Shown here: positions 27,343 to 35,969 of the stretch, one piece after another
Position numbering within the stretch: position 1 is the first letter of the stretch
How the letters are laid out: each line of letters starts with the position of its first letter
Assembly (NCBI RefSeq): GCF_026340975.1
Contig: NZ_JAPEOS010000001.1
Location: forward strand, 2,006,501 to 2,070,500
Reading direction: 5' to 3'
From: Streptomyces sp. NBC_01214
GTDB lineage: Bacteria; Actinomycetota; Actinomycetes; Streptomycetales; Streptomycetaceae
DNA: 64,000 nt
Program-made: the position numbers and the translations under genes
The notes under the pieces: model-generated
What the model was told of the DNA's origin: nothing
Seen by the model: only the letters and a program-made list of their open reading frames with translations
Databases searched by the model: none

Positions 27343-28212
27343 TCAGTGGAAGGCGTGCTCCGGCTGCGGGAACGCTCCGCCGACCACGTCCTCGGCGAAG
27401 GCCTTCGCCGCGCCGGTCATGGTCTCGCGGAGCTCCGCGTACTGCTTGACGAACTTCGGCATCTTCCCGCCGGTCAGGCCCATCATGTCGGTCCACACCA
27501 GCACCTGCGCGTCGCACTCCGCGCCCGCGCCGATGCCGACCGTCGGGATGTGCAGGGACCGGGTGACCTCGGCGGCCAGCTCGGCCGGGACGAGCTCCAG
27601 CACCACCGCGAACGCTCCCGCGTCCTGCGCCGCCTTCGCGTCGCGCAGCAGCCGGTGCGCGGCCTCGTCGCCGCGGCCCTGCACCCGGTAGCCCATCGCG
27701 TTGACGGACTGCGGGGTCAGGCCCAGGTGGGACATGACGGGGATGCCGGACTGCACGATCAGCTCGGTCTGGGCCAGCGAGCGCTCGCCGCCCTCCAGCT
27801 TCACCGCGCCGACCCCAGCCTCCTTGACGAGGCGGGTGGCGCTGCGCAGGGCCTGCACCGCGCCCTCCTGGTACGAGCCGAACGGCATGTCGCCGATGAC
27901 CAGCGCGCGGCGCGTGCCGCGTACGACGGCCGCCGAGAGCATGGTCATCTGGTCCATCGTCACGGGGACCGTGGAGTCGTAGCCGAGGTGGCAATTGCCC
28001 ATGGAGTCGCCGACGAGGATGACCGGGATGCCGGCCTCGTCGAAGACGGAGGCGGTCATCGCGTCGTAGGCGGTGAGCATGGGCCACTTTTCGCCGCGTT
28101 CCTTGGCGAGGGCCAGGTCGCGGACGGTGATGCGCCGGGTGCCCGTGCCCCCGTACAGGGTGGCGGAGGCCGCGGATGCGGGTTCGCGGGCAGGCGAAAC
28201 GGCAGGCGTCAT
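27343..28212 (-). CDS. panB: 3-methyl-2-oxobutanoate hydroxymethyltransferase (PanB)
   Basis: A 289-residue enzyme that makes ketopantoate from alpha-ketoisovalerate with methylene-tetrahydrofolate, the first step of pantothenate and CoA synthesis. The active-site segments MLTAYDAMTASVFDEAGIPVILVGDSMGN, VIGDMPFGSY, AVKLEGGE and VMSHLGLTPQS are intact. ATG 28212 is preferred over ATG 28233 because AAGGAG lies eight bases before it and nothing precedes the earlier ATG. A hairpin 18 bases after the stop ends the unit. panB is divergent from the EEP-domain gene. Confidence 0.94.
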   Translation of the reverse strand: MTPAVSPAREPASAASATLYGGTGTRRITVRDLALAKERGEKWPMLTAYDAMTASVFDEAGIPVILVGDSMGNCHLGYDSTVPVTMDQMTMLSAAVVRGTRRALVIGDMPFGSYQEGAVQALRSATRLVKEAGVGAVKLEGGERSLAQTELIVQSGIPVMSHLGLTPQSVNAMGYRVQGRGDEAAHRLLRDAKAAQDAGAFAVVLELVPAELAAEVTRSLHIPTVGIGAGAECDAQVLVWTDMMGLTGGKMPKFVKQYAELRETMTGAAKAFAEDVVGGAFPQPEHAFH

Positions 28213-28500
28213 TGCAACTGCTCCTTGTGTCATCTCGAGGCGCCCTTACGACGTCCCCGGACTCACCCCCCATGGTGGCATCCACGCGGGCAAAGGCGGA
28301 AGTGGTCCGTAGTGCGAGCCTGGCCACGGGATCCAATGTGCGCGTTTCGTGACAAGCGGAACCCTCTGCGCACGACCGTTCGTCCTCCCGGACGTACGAC
28401 CGTGACCGACGGTCGTGACGTACGGCACGGAAGGCTCCCGTTCATCGCCTAGGGTCAAGGGGCGGGGACGGAGCGCGAGCACGGCAGTGAGGGCAGTGGT

Positions 28501-29529
28501 ATGGCACAGGCGTACATGACGGAGTCGGGGAACGGCGGCTCGGAGTCCGAGCCCTCCGGGACCCGATTTCGGCGCCGGCTGACCGTACTGCGCAAGGACC
28601 CCGGAATCTGGCGGCGGGGCCGGGTCCTCGCCGGGATCGCCGTGGTGATCTCGCTCGTCATGATCTTCCACGCGGAGCTGCCCAACGACGTGGGCAACCT
28701 CGGCAGCCTCACCGAGACCTTCCTGCCCTGGCTGGGCCTGGCCGTCCCGTTCCTGCTGGCCGGGGCCGTCTACCGGAAGTCCGCCACCGCGCTCCTCGCG
28801 GTAACGCTGACGGCCGCGGTCTGGGCGAACCTCTTCGGCGGCCTGGTCAGCGACAAGTCCGGCTCCGGCGGCAACCTGGTGGTGGCCACCCACAACGTCG
28901 ACGCCGACAACGCCGACCCGCGCGGCACCGCCGAGTCGGTGGCCCGGTCCGGGGCCGACGTCCTGGCCCTGACCGAGCTCAAGGGCAGCGCCGTCCCCGT
29001 CTACGAGAAGGCCCTCGCGGCCGTGTACAAGCACCACTCCATCGAGGGCACCGTCGGCCTGTGGAGCAAGTACCCGATCAGCGCGAGCGCGCCCGTCGAC
29101 ATCCGGATGGGCTGGACCAGGGCCATGCGCGCCACCGTCACCACCCCCCAGGGGCCGGTCGCCGCCTTCGTCGCCCACCTGCCCTCCGTCCGGGTCAAGC
29201 TGAACGCCGGCTTCACCGCCAACCAGCGCGACGACAGCGCCGGCGCGCTGGGCGCCGCGCTCGCCGCCGAACCGCTGAAGAAGGTCATCCTGCTCGGCGA
29301 CCTCAACGGAACGATGAACGACCGCGCCCTGTCCGAGGTCACCTCGCAGATGCGCTCCACCCAGGGCGCGGCGGGCGACGGCTTCGGCTTCAGCTGGCCG
29401 GCGCAGTTCCCGATGGCCCGGATCGACCAGATCATGGTCCGCGGCATCCGGCCGGAGGCCTCCTGGACCCTGCCCCGCACCGGCAGCGACCACCTTCCCG
29501 TTGCGGCCCGGGTCACCGTCAAGCCCTGA
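28501..29529 (+). CDS. Membrane-anchored endonuclease/exonuclease/phosphatase-family protein
   Basis: A 342-residue protein with three N-terminal membrane helices (about 43-60, 74-90, 95-115) followed by an extracytoplasmic EEP domain. Metal and catalytic motifs are visible: VVATHNVD, DVLALTEL, VILLGDLNGT and the terminal GSDHLPV. The layout matches actinobacterial EEP proteins sometimes called vancomycin-resistance (VanJ-like) membrane phosphatases, which act on lipid-linked or phosphodiester substrates outside the cell. The exact substrate is not known. ATG 28501 has a weak ribosome site; ATG 28516 is an alternative. Confidence 0.85.
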   Translation: MAQAYMTESGNGGSESEPSGTRFRRRLTVLRKDPGIWRRGRVLAGIAVVISLVMIFHAELPNDVGNLGSLTETFLPWLGLAVPFLLAGAVYRKSATALLAVTLTAAVWANLFGGLVSDKSGSGGNLVVATHNVDADNADPRGTAESVARSGADVLALTELKGSAVPVYEKALAAVYKHHSIEGTVGLWSKYPISASAPVDIRMGWTRAMRATVTTPQGPVAAFVAHLPSVRVKLNAGFTANQRDDSAGALGAALAAEPLKKVILLGDLNGTMNDRALSEVTSQMRSTQGAAGDGFGFSWPAQFPMARIDQIMVRGIRPEASWTLPRTGSDHLPVAARVTVKP

Positions 29530-29547
29530 CGGACGCCGTCGCACGAC

Positions 29548-29583
29548 GGCCCCGGCCGCTCTCCTCGGAGGGCGACCGGGGCC
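29548..29583. terminator. Hairpin between convergent EEP and nadE genes
   Basis: GGCCCCGG (29548-29555) pairs with CCGGGGCC (29576-29583), with partial pairing inside, in the 107-base gap between the convergent genes. Confidence 0.55.
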
Positions 29584-29636
29584 GCGCCGTGTCCGCCGGG
29601 GGTGTCCCCGGGGCGTTCGGGGGTGTCCCGTGGCGG

Positions 29637-31391
29637 CTACGCCCGCTCGCGCCAGCCGTTCGTGATGGGCAGCCGGCGGTCCTTGCCGAAGCCCTTCGCG
29701 GAGATCTTCGTGCCCGGCGGGTACTGGCGGCGCTTGTACTCCGCCGTGTCCACCATCCGCAGGGTCCTGGCCACCAGCTCCGGGTCGAAGCCGGCCGCCA
29801 CGATCGCGTCCAGGCCCTGGTCGCGGTCCACGTACATGGCCAGGACCGCGTCGAGCACCGGGTAGTCCGGCAGCGAGTCCGTGTCCACCTGGCCCGGGCG
29901 CAGTTCGGCGCTCGGCGGCTTCACGATCGAGTTCTGCGGGATCGGCGGGACCTCACCGCGCTCGGCGGCGGCCCGGTTGCGGTACTCCGCGAGCCGGAAC
30001 ACGTCCGACTTGTAGACGTCCTTGATCGGGCCGTACGCGCCCACCGAATCGCCGTACAGCGTGGAGTAGCCGACGGCCAGCTCCGACTTGTTGCCCGGGG
30101 CCAGCACGATGTGGCCCTCCTGGTTGGACAGCGCCATCAGCAGGGTGCCGCGCAGCCGGGACTGGAGGTTCTCCTCGGCCAGGCCGGACAGGCCCAGCGA
30201 GCCCATGTACGCGTCGAACATCGGCTCGATGGAGACGGTCCGGAAGTTCAGCCCGGTGCGCTCGGCCAGGTCGGCCGCGTCGCTGCGGGAGTGGTCCGAG
30301 GAGTACTTCGAGGGCATCGAGACGCCGTGGACGTTCTGCGCGCCGATCGCGTCGCAGGCGATGGCGGCGACGAGCGCGGAGTCGATGCCGCCCGAGAGCC
30401 CGATCAGGACGGAACGGAAGCCGTTCTTCTTGACGTAGGCGCGCAGCCCCACGACCAGCGCGTCGTAGACCTCCTCGTCGTCGTCGAGCCGGTCGGCGTA
30501 ACCGCCGGTGACCACCGGCTCGTACGGCTCCACGGGCTCCTCGGAGAGGATCACGCGCTCGATGCGCAGCCCGTCGTCGACGAGGCCCTCGGGCGCGTCG
30601 GCGCGGGCGGCCGGCAGGTCGAGGTCGACCAGGACGCAGCCCTCGGAGAACTGCGGGGCGCGGGCGATGACCCGCCCGTCGGCGTCGACGACGATCGAGT
30701 CCCCGTCGAAGACCAGCTCGTCCTGGCCGCCGATCATCGCCAGGTAGGCGAGGGTGCAGCCGGCCTCCTGGGCCCGCTTCTGGACCAGTTCGAGCCGCAG
30801 GTCGTCCTTGTTGCGCTCGTACGGGGAGGCGTTCACGGAGATCAGCAGCCCGGCCCCGGCGGAGCGGGTGGCGGGGACCCGGCCGCCCTCCTGCCAGAGG
30901 TCCTCGCAGATGGCCAGGGCCACGTCGACCCCGCCCACCCGGATCACCGGCTGCGTCTCGCCCGGCACGAAGTACCGGAACTCGTCGAACACGCCGTAGT
31001 TGGGGAGGTGGTGCTTGGCGAAGCGCAGGACGACCTGCCCGCGGTGCAGCACGGCGGCCGCGTTCTCGGGGGAGCCGGCCGGGCGGCCCAGGCGGGGCGT
31101 GGCCCGCTCGGTGCGGTCGAGGTAGCCGACGACGACCGGCAGCTCGCCCAGGCCCTCGGCCGCCAGGCGCTCCGCGAGCTCGCGCAGCGCGGAACGGGAG
31201 GCCTCCACGAAGGAACCGCGCAGGGCGAGGTCCTCGACGGGGTACCCGGTCAGCATCATCTCCGGGAACGCCACCAGGTGGGCGCCCTGCTCGGCGGAGT
31301 GCCGGGTCCAGTGGACGACCGAGTCGGCGTTGGCGGCGATGTCGCCGACGTGCGAGTCGATCTGATTCAGAGCGAGTCGAAGTTGAGGCAC
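29637..31391 (-). CDS. nadE: Glutamine-dependent NAD+ synthetase
   Basis: A 584-residue two-domain enzyme that amidates nicotinic acid adenine dinucleotide using glutamine. The N-terminal nitrilase-like glutaminase domain (about 1-270) carries Glu in FPEMMLTGYP, Lys in RFAKHHLPNYGVFDEFRYF and the catalytic Cys in LAICEDLW. The C-terminal ATP-pyrophosphatase domain has SGGIDSALVAAIACDA and the segment PGNKSELAVGYSTLYGDSVG. GTG 31391 begins the glutaminase motif exactly and gives the usual family length. TACACT on the minus strand ends seven bases before it, suggesting a leaderless transcript. Confidence 0.95.
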   Translation of the reverse strand: MPQLRLALNQIDSHVGDIAANADSVVHWTRHSAEQGAHLVAFPEMMLTGYPVEDLALRGSFVEASRSALRELAERLAAEGLGELPVVVGYLDRTERATPRLGRPAGSPENAAAVLHRGQVVLRFAKHHLPNYGVFDEFRYFVPGETQPVIRVGGVDVALAICEDLWQEGGRVPATRSAGAGLLISVNASPYERNKDDLRLELVQKRAQEAGCTLAYLAMIGGQDELVFDGDSIVVDADGRVIARAPQFSEGCVLVDLDLPAARADAPEGLVDDGLRIERVILSEEPVEPYEPVVTGGYADRLDDDEEVYDALVVGLRAYVKKNGFRSVLIGLSGGIDSALVAAIACDAIGAQNVHGVSMPSKYSSDHSRSDAADLAERTGLNFRTVSIEPMFDAYMGSLGLSGLAEENLQSRLRGTLLMALSNQEGHIVLAPGNKSELAVGYSTLYGDSVGAYGPIKDVYKSDVFRLAEYRNRAAAERGEVPPIPQNSIVKPPSAELRPGQVDTDSLPDYPVLDAVLAMYVDRDQGLDAIVAAGFDPELVARTLRMVDTAEYKRRQYPPGTKISAKGFGKDRRLPITNGWRERA

Positions 31392-31462
31392 GGGGCCCAG
31401 TGTAATCGTCTTTCTGACGCGATGTCCTGGACCCCGCCTGTTTCCTGCCCGGTGACGTTCCG

Positions 31463-32845
31463 TCAGCCGATCGGGCCCGCGAACCTCACGTTGCTCAGCC
31501 CGCTCCCGGCAGAGATGTCCGCGGTGATGCTCTTGGTGCCCTTGGGGAGCTCGAAGGCCACGATCCCGCTGGCGGTTTCGCCCGGCATGATCGCGCCGCT
31601 GATCATCTTCGGCACGCCGCCGCTGTCGATGACCATGTCGGCGGTCATGCCCTGGTCGTCGCGGACGCTGGGCATGGCGTAGATCACTTCGTGCGGCGCG
31701 TTCGAGGTGTTGGTGATGGTGATGGTGAGCTGGACCGCGTTCTTGAACCTCTTGCGGGAAAGCTCGTCCTTCGCCTCGTACTTCGTCGGGGTCGCGAGGC
31801 TCACCTTGACGCCGTTCGGGTAGGTGAAGGTCTGGCCGAACGGCAGCGCGCTGGTCAGGCCGGGGACCTGGGAGGGCGAAGGGGACTTGGACGGCGAAGA
31901 GGACTTGGAGGGCCAGGGCTCGCTGCTGGGGTAGTCGCCGTCCGGCCCCCAGTCCTCCTCGACCTGCCGGTCGATGCGGCTGTCGGCCCGATCGACGACC
32001 AGGACGGTGAGGAAGAAGCCGCCGACCGAGGCGAGCAGGCCGAACACGGCGAGCACGGTGCCGACGACGGCCATCGACTTCCTCGGGGCGCCCTTGTTGG
32101 CGCGGACGATGCCGCCGATGCCGAGGCCCACGCCGACGGCGGCGGTCAGGGTGCCGGCCCAGAAGAGGAACGGGATGATGCCCAGGAAGATGCCGAAGCC
32201 GCCGGTGATGACGGCGGCGACCGCCAGGCCGTTGTTGTTCGGGGTGGCCTGCGGGTATCCGGGGTAACCGGGGTACGTGGTTCCGGGGTAGCCGGGGGTG
32301 GGCTCGCCCCACGGGTGGCTGGGCGCGCCGGGTGTGCCGAAGCCTGCGGCTGCCGGGGCGGGAGTGGGGGCGGACGGTGACGGCGGGGCGAACGGCGACG
32401 GGGCGCGAGCCGGCTCCGGGGCGGCTGCGGCGGGCGCCTGGGGTGCCTGGGGTGCCTGGGTCGCCGCCGGTGTCTCGGGGGGCGTCGGGATGGTCGGGGT
32501 CGTGTCGAGTGAGAGCGGTTCCGTGGGTGCTTCGGAGGTCTCTGGTGTCTCGGGAGTGGCCGGGGTGGTCGGGGTTTTGTCGAGTGAGAGCGGTTCCGTG
32601 GGTGCTTCGGAGGTCTCTGGTGTCTCGGGAGTGGCCGGGGTGGTCGGGGTTTTGTCGAGTGAGAGCGGTTCCGTGGGTGCTTCGGAGGTCTCCGGTGCCT
32701 CGGGAGCGGCCGGGGTGGTCGGGGCCTTCTCCAGCGAGAGCGGCTGCGCGGGCGCCGGTATGGAGTCCGTCTCGGGTGTCGGGGTGCCCGCCGGCTCGGC
32801 CGGCGGACCGGCGGGAGTGCTGGGCGGGTTCGGCGGGGTGCTCAT
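31463..32845 (-). CDS. Repeat-bearing membrane protein with DUF4352-like C-terminal domain
   Basis: A 460-residue protein. The N-terminal 200 residues are a disordered Pro/Thr/Ala region with a 25-residue unit (PLSLDKTPTTPATPETPETS and five more) repeated about three and a half times, then PGYPG repeats. Two membrane helices (about 205-235 and 260-290, GLAVAAVITGGFGIFLGIIPF and VVGTVLAVFGLLASVGGF) follow in a DUF4190-like arrangement. The C-terminal 150 residues form an extracellular beta domain of DUF4352 type (YPNGVKVSLATPTKYEA, AVQLTITITNTSNAP). No function known. It lies upstream of nadE in the same direction, 71 bases away. Confidence 0.78.
   Translation of the reverse strand: MSTPPNPPSTPAGPPAEPAGTPTPETDSIPAPAQPLSLEKAPTTPAAPEAPETSEAPTEPLSLDKTPTTPATPETPETSEAPTEPLSLDKTPTTPATPETPETSEAPTEPLSLDTTPTIPTPPETPAATQAPQAPQAPAAAAPEPARAPSPFAPPSPSAPTPAPAAAGFGTPGAPSHPWGEPTPGYPGTTYPGYPGYPQATPNNNGLAVAAVITGGFGIFLGIIPFLFWAGTLTAAVGVGLGIGGIVRANKGAPRKSMAVVGTVLAVFGLLASVGGFFLTVLVVDRADSRIDRQVEEDWGPDGDYPSSEPWPSKSSSPSKSPSPSQVPGLTSALPFGQTFTYPNGVKVSLATPTKYEAKDELSRKRFKNAVQLTITITNTSNAPHEVIYAMPSVRDDQGMTADMVIDSGGVPKMISGAIMPGETASGIVAFELPKGTKSITADISAGSGLSNVRFAGPIG
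32504..32750. repeat. 75-bp coding tandem repeats
   Basis: Units beginning GTCGAGTGAGAGCGG start at 32504, 32579 and 32654, exactly 75 bases apart and nearly identical in DNA; a fourth, diverged unit starts near 32729. Each encodes 25 residues of the gene at 31463-32845. DNA-level identity beyond codon need implies recent duplication. Confidence 0.9.
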
Positions 32846-33021
32846 ACCGGCGGGGGCGTCCTTTTGTCGCGGCAGTCGTGATCACCGCAAGGGTGCCATG
32901 CCCGTGCCCGGGGGCCCGCCCCAATTCCCGCCCGTGTGCCGCTCGCTCGCCCGCTTCCCGGCCCGGTTGGGCTCGCCCGCTTCCCGGACCGGGGCCGGGG
33001 GTCGGGCGGGCCGGGCGTGGT

Positions 33022-34635
33022 CTATCGCTGGTAGCCGAGCACCGTCATCATCCCGGACTCCGAGTGGTAGACGTTGTGGCAGTGCGTCATCCACAGCCCG
33101 GGGTTGTCCGCGTCGAAGTCCACCGTCAGCCTGCGCCCCGGCAGGAGGATCGCGGTGTCCTTGCGCGCCCCGCCCTCCTGCCCGCCCAGCGCGAAGGTGT
33201 GCCCGTGCAGGTGGACCGGGTGCCACATCGGCGTGGCGTTGGCGAACTCCAACCGGACCCGCTCGCCCGCCTTCACCGGGTGCCGCTGGTCCGGCGTGTA
33301 GGGCTTGCCGTCGAAGGCCCAGTTGTAGTTGGTCATGCTGCCGGTGAGCCGCAGCCGCACCGTACGATCCGGGTCGCGCGGGGTCAGCGCGACCGGTTCG
33401 GCGGCCCTGAGCGCGTCCGCCATCAGCGGCGGGGCGTCCAGTTCGGCGGGCCGGGTCGCGGCCGTCGGCGCCGTCCCCGATCCGGTGCGCAGCACCGCGA
33501 GCGCCGAGCCCTCCTTGCCCTCGGCCAGCGCGGTGAGGGGGAACACCCCGTCCTTGGCGGTGACCAGGACGTCGTACCGCTCGCCCATGCCCAGCAGCAG
33601 CGATCCCGTCTTCGTCTGCTCCACCGGGTAGCCGTCGGCGTGGGTGACCGTCAGTTCGTGGTCGCCGAGGGCGATCCGGAACGCGGTGTCCCCGCCGGCG
33701 TTGACGATGCGCAGCCGGATCCGGTCGCCGGGTTCGGCGGTGAGGACCGAAGGGTCGTCCGCCACCCGCCCGTTGATCAGGTAGTGGGCGTAGACGACGT
33801 CGCCCGCGTCCCCGCCGAGGTAGTCGCTGTGGCCGCCCATGGCGACGTAGGAGCGCTTCCCGGCGCCGCCGGGGGAGGCGGAGGCAGCGGGGGAGGCGCT
33901 CCGGCGGTGGGTCGCGTGGGCTCCGCCGTTGCCGTTCATGCCCTTGCGGAGCTCGGCGAGGACGGCGTCCGGGGTGGCTCCGTCCACCCCGTCGATCCAG
34001 TCGTCCAGGACCACCACCCACTCCTTGTCGTAGGAGAGGGGTTCCTTGGGGTCCTCGATGATGAGCGCGCCGTACAGGCCGCGGTCCTGCTGGACGCCGG
34101 TGTGCGGGTGGAACCAGTACGTGCCCGGGTGGGGGACGGCGAACTTGTACGGGAAGGACGCCCCCGGGGCGATGTCCCGCTGGGTCAGCCCCGGGACCCC
34201 GTCCATGTCGTTGCGCAGCGCGAGGCCGTGCCAGTGCAGGGAGGTGGCCTCGGGGAGGTTGTTGGCCAGGGTGAGGGCGAGCGTGCCGCCCGCGGTGGCC
34301 CGGACCTCCCGGCCCGGCAGCTTGTCCCCGTACGCCCAGGAGCGGACGGTGATGCCGGCGCCGAGGTCGAGCGGGGTGGCGGTGGCGGTCACCTTGACCT
34401 CGGTGAGGGGGCCGGTGGCCTTGCGGGCGGCCTCGGCGGCCCGCACCTCGGGCCCGGCCGGGTCCACGTACCCCTCGGGCACGTCCGCGGCGGAGCCGCC
34501 GTGGTGCATCGAGCCGTGGCCGGAACCGGCGGGGCCGGCCGAACCAGCGGAGCCGGAGCAGGCGGCGAGCAGCCCGGAGCCGAGGACGGCCGCGGATGTG
34601 CCGAGCACGGTGCGACGGGTGGGAAGAGAGCGCAT
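33022..34635 (-). CDS. Tat-exported multicopper oxidase
   Basis: A 537-residue laccase/copper-oxidase-type enzyme. The N-terminus has a Tat motif (TRRTVLGTS) and a lipobox LLAAC, so it may be a membrane-anchored lipoprotein outside the cell. All four copper motifs are present in order: HWHGLALR, WFHPHTG, HPVHLHGHTF and HCHNVYHSESGMM, with the type 1 Cys-His-Met ligands. It oxidises metals or phenols with oxygen; the MHHGG stretch near residue 45 may also bind copper. The gene at 35183 on the same strand ends 93 bases upstream. Copper tolerance or iron oxidation is the likely role. Confidence 0.93.
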   Translation of the reverse strand: MRSLPTRRTVLGTSAAVLGSGLLAACSGSAGSAGPAGSGHGSMHHGGSAADVPEGYVDPAGPEVRAAEAARKATGPLTEVKVTATATPLDLGAGITVRSWAYGDKLPGREVRATAGGTLALTLANNLPEATSLHWHGLALRNDMDGVPGLTQRDIAPGASFPYKFAVPHPGTYWFHPHTGVQQDRGLYGALIIEDPKEPLSYDKEWVVVLDDWIDGVDGATPDAVLAELRKGMNGNGGAHATHRRSASPAASASPGGAGKRSYVAMGGHSDYLGGDAGDVVYAHYLINGRVADDPSVLTAEPGDRIRLRIVNAGGDTAFRIALGDHELTVTHADGYPVEQTKTGSLLLGMGERYDVLVTAKDGVFPLTALAEGKEGSALAVLRTGSGTAPTAATRPAELDAPPLMADALRAAEPVALTPRDPDRTVRLRLTGSMTNYNWAFDGKPYTPDQRHPVKAGERVRLEFANATPMWHPVHLHGHTFALGGQEGGARKDTAILLPGRRLTVDFDADNPGLWMTHCHNVYHSESGMMTVLGYQR

Positions 34636-34727
34636 GGGAGCACCTCATGGGTGTGGTGTTACGGATGCAAGGGCTCGGATCGGCGCCGCCCCGGGCATGC
34701 GCGGGCATGCGGGGCGGCGGCGTCGGC

Positions 34728-35183
34728 CTATGCCCGCAGGACCGCCAGCCGGGTGAGGAGCTCGCGGGGCGAGGGCGGGTCCGGACCACCGCCGGACCGG
34801 ACCGGTATGCGGGCCGCGCCCCCGAGCGGCGCGGTGCGTCGGGATCCGGTCCGGCCGGCGCCGATGAGCAGCACGACGAGCCCCGCCAGCACGGCGAGGC
34901 AGACCGACGTGGGGTCCCCCTCGGTCGCGGGCACCGCGTGCCCCCACCAGGGGACCGTGGGGGAGGGTGCGTCGGTGGTCGGGGCCGAGGTGTGGCGCGT
35001 GCCACCCCGCTCGGCCGGGGCGGGCTGCCCCGCCGAGGCAACGGAGTGAGCCGCAGGCACGTCTTGCACGACGTGGGACTCAGTCGGATGGCCCAGGGTG
35101 TGCATGGTGACGATGCCCAGCAGCAGCGCGGCGAGCAGCAGCAACCGGGCCCCCGGGGCGCCTCGCTGAGCACTGCGCGTCAT
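34728..35183 (-). CDS. Small exported membrane protein of possible DUF6153 type
   Basis: A 151-residue protein: hydrophobic N-terminus (ARLLLLAALLLGIVTMHTLGHP), a polar extracellular loop with His residues (HTLGHPTESHVV, AAHSV, RHTS), a second helix (SVCLAVLAGLVVLLIGAG) and a basic tail. The layout resembles the actinobacterial DUF6153 family, a call I hold with moderate confidence. ATG 35183 is chosen as the last start before the signal-like helix. It precedes the multicopper oxidase on the same strand, so a shared transcript and a role in copper delivery are possible but unproven. Confidence 0.7.
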   Translation of the reverse strand: MTRSAQRGAPGARLLLLAALLLGIVTMHTLGHPTESHVVQDVPAAHSVASAGQPAPAERGGTRHTSAPTTDAPSPTVPWWGHAVPATEGDPTSVCLAVLAGLVVLLIGAGRTGSRRTAPLGGAARIPVRSGGGPDPPSPRELLTRLAVLRA

Positions 35184-35255
35184 GCCGGGAACCCTACCGG
35201 GGGTGGGTATCCGATCGGAGGACCGACCCCGCATCTGCTTAGGATTAGTCACACT

Positions 35256-35969
35256 ATGTCCCCACAAGTGTCCCCACATGGACTCTCGCCGCGGACCGCG
35301 TGGCCGGTCGCCACCTTGATCGGTCTCGCCGCGGCCGCCTACACGGCGTGGGTGCTCGAAGTCGTCCTCTCCACGGGCCTCAACCCCATCGAGACGTACG
35401 TCAGTGAACTCGCCGCCCAGGACCAGCCGCTCGGCGGCCTCTTCCGGGCCACCGACTTCACCGCCGGGCTGCTCGCCTTATCCGGAGGGCTCCTGGCGCT
35501 CTCCCGGCTGCTGAAGTACGCGGAGTCCCGCCGCGCCTGGGCGGTCATCGGCTGGGCCGGGGTCGCCCTCTTCGGCGCGGCCACCGCCGCCGACGCCTGG
35601 CTGCCGCTGAGTTGCCAGCCCACCGTGGACCCCGAATGCGCCGCCCTGGAGACCGCCGGGCTGGTCCCCGCGACCCACCGGGCCCACGCCGTCAGCAGCA
35701 GCCTCGCCATGACCGGGGCCCTCGTCGGCCTGGTGGCCCTCACGGTCGCCGCCCGCCGCTACGGCTGGTTCGCCCCGCTCGCCCGCTACGGCCCCGCCCT
35801 CGTCGCCCTCGAACTGCTCGCCACCGTCTGGACCCTGTCTGCGATCGCCCTGTTCACGGCCGGGCGCGGAACCTGGGCCCTCGGCGCCGGCCAGCGGCTC
35901 CAGGTGCTCCTCGTCGCGCTCTGGCTGGGCCTGCTCGCCTACTCCGTCCACAAGGAAGGCCGTACGTGA
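35256..35969 (+). CDS. DUF998-type six-helix membrane protein
   Basis: A 237-residue integral membrane protein with about six helices and the DUF998 features SELAAQDQPLGGLFRATDF after the first helix and THRAHAVSSSLAMTGALVGL before the fourth. Two cysteines (LSCQPTVDPEC) sit in a loop that is probably outside. TAGGAT at 35240-35245 lies about ten bases before ATG 35256, so the leader is very short or absent. Divergent from the DUF6153-like gene. Its GTGA overlap with the alpha/beta hydrolase downstream points to co-expression. Function unknown. Confidence 0.82.
   Translation: MSPQVSPHGLSPRTAWPVATLIGLAAAAYTAWVLEVVLSTGLNPIETYVSELAAQDQPLGGLFRATDFTAGLLALSGGLLALSRLLKYAESRRAWAVIGWAGVALFGAATAADAWLPLSCQPTVDPECAALETAGLVPATHRAHAVSSSLAMTGALVGLVALTVAARRYGWFAPLARYGPALVALELLATVWTLSAIALFTAGRGTWALGAGQRLQVLLVALWLGLLAYSVHKEGRT

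Noticed and set aside
35240..35255. Iron box before the DUF998 gene (TTAGGATTAG)
   Set aside because: Only the first half resembles the consensus; the second half does not pair. It is more likely a -10 region.
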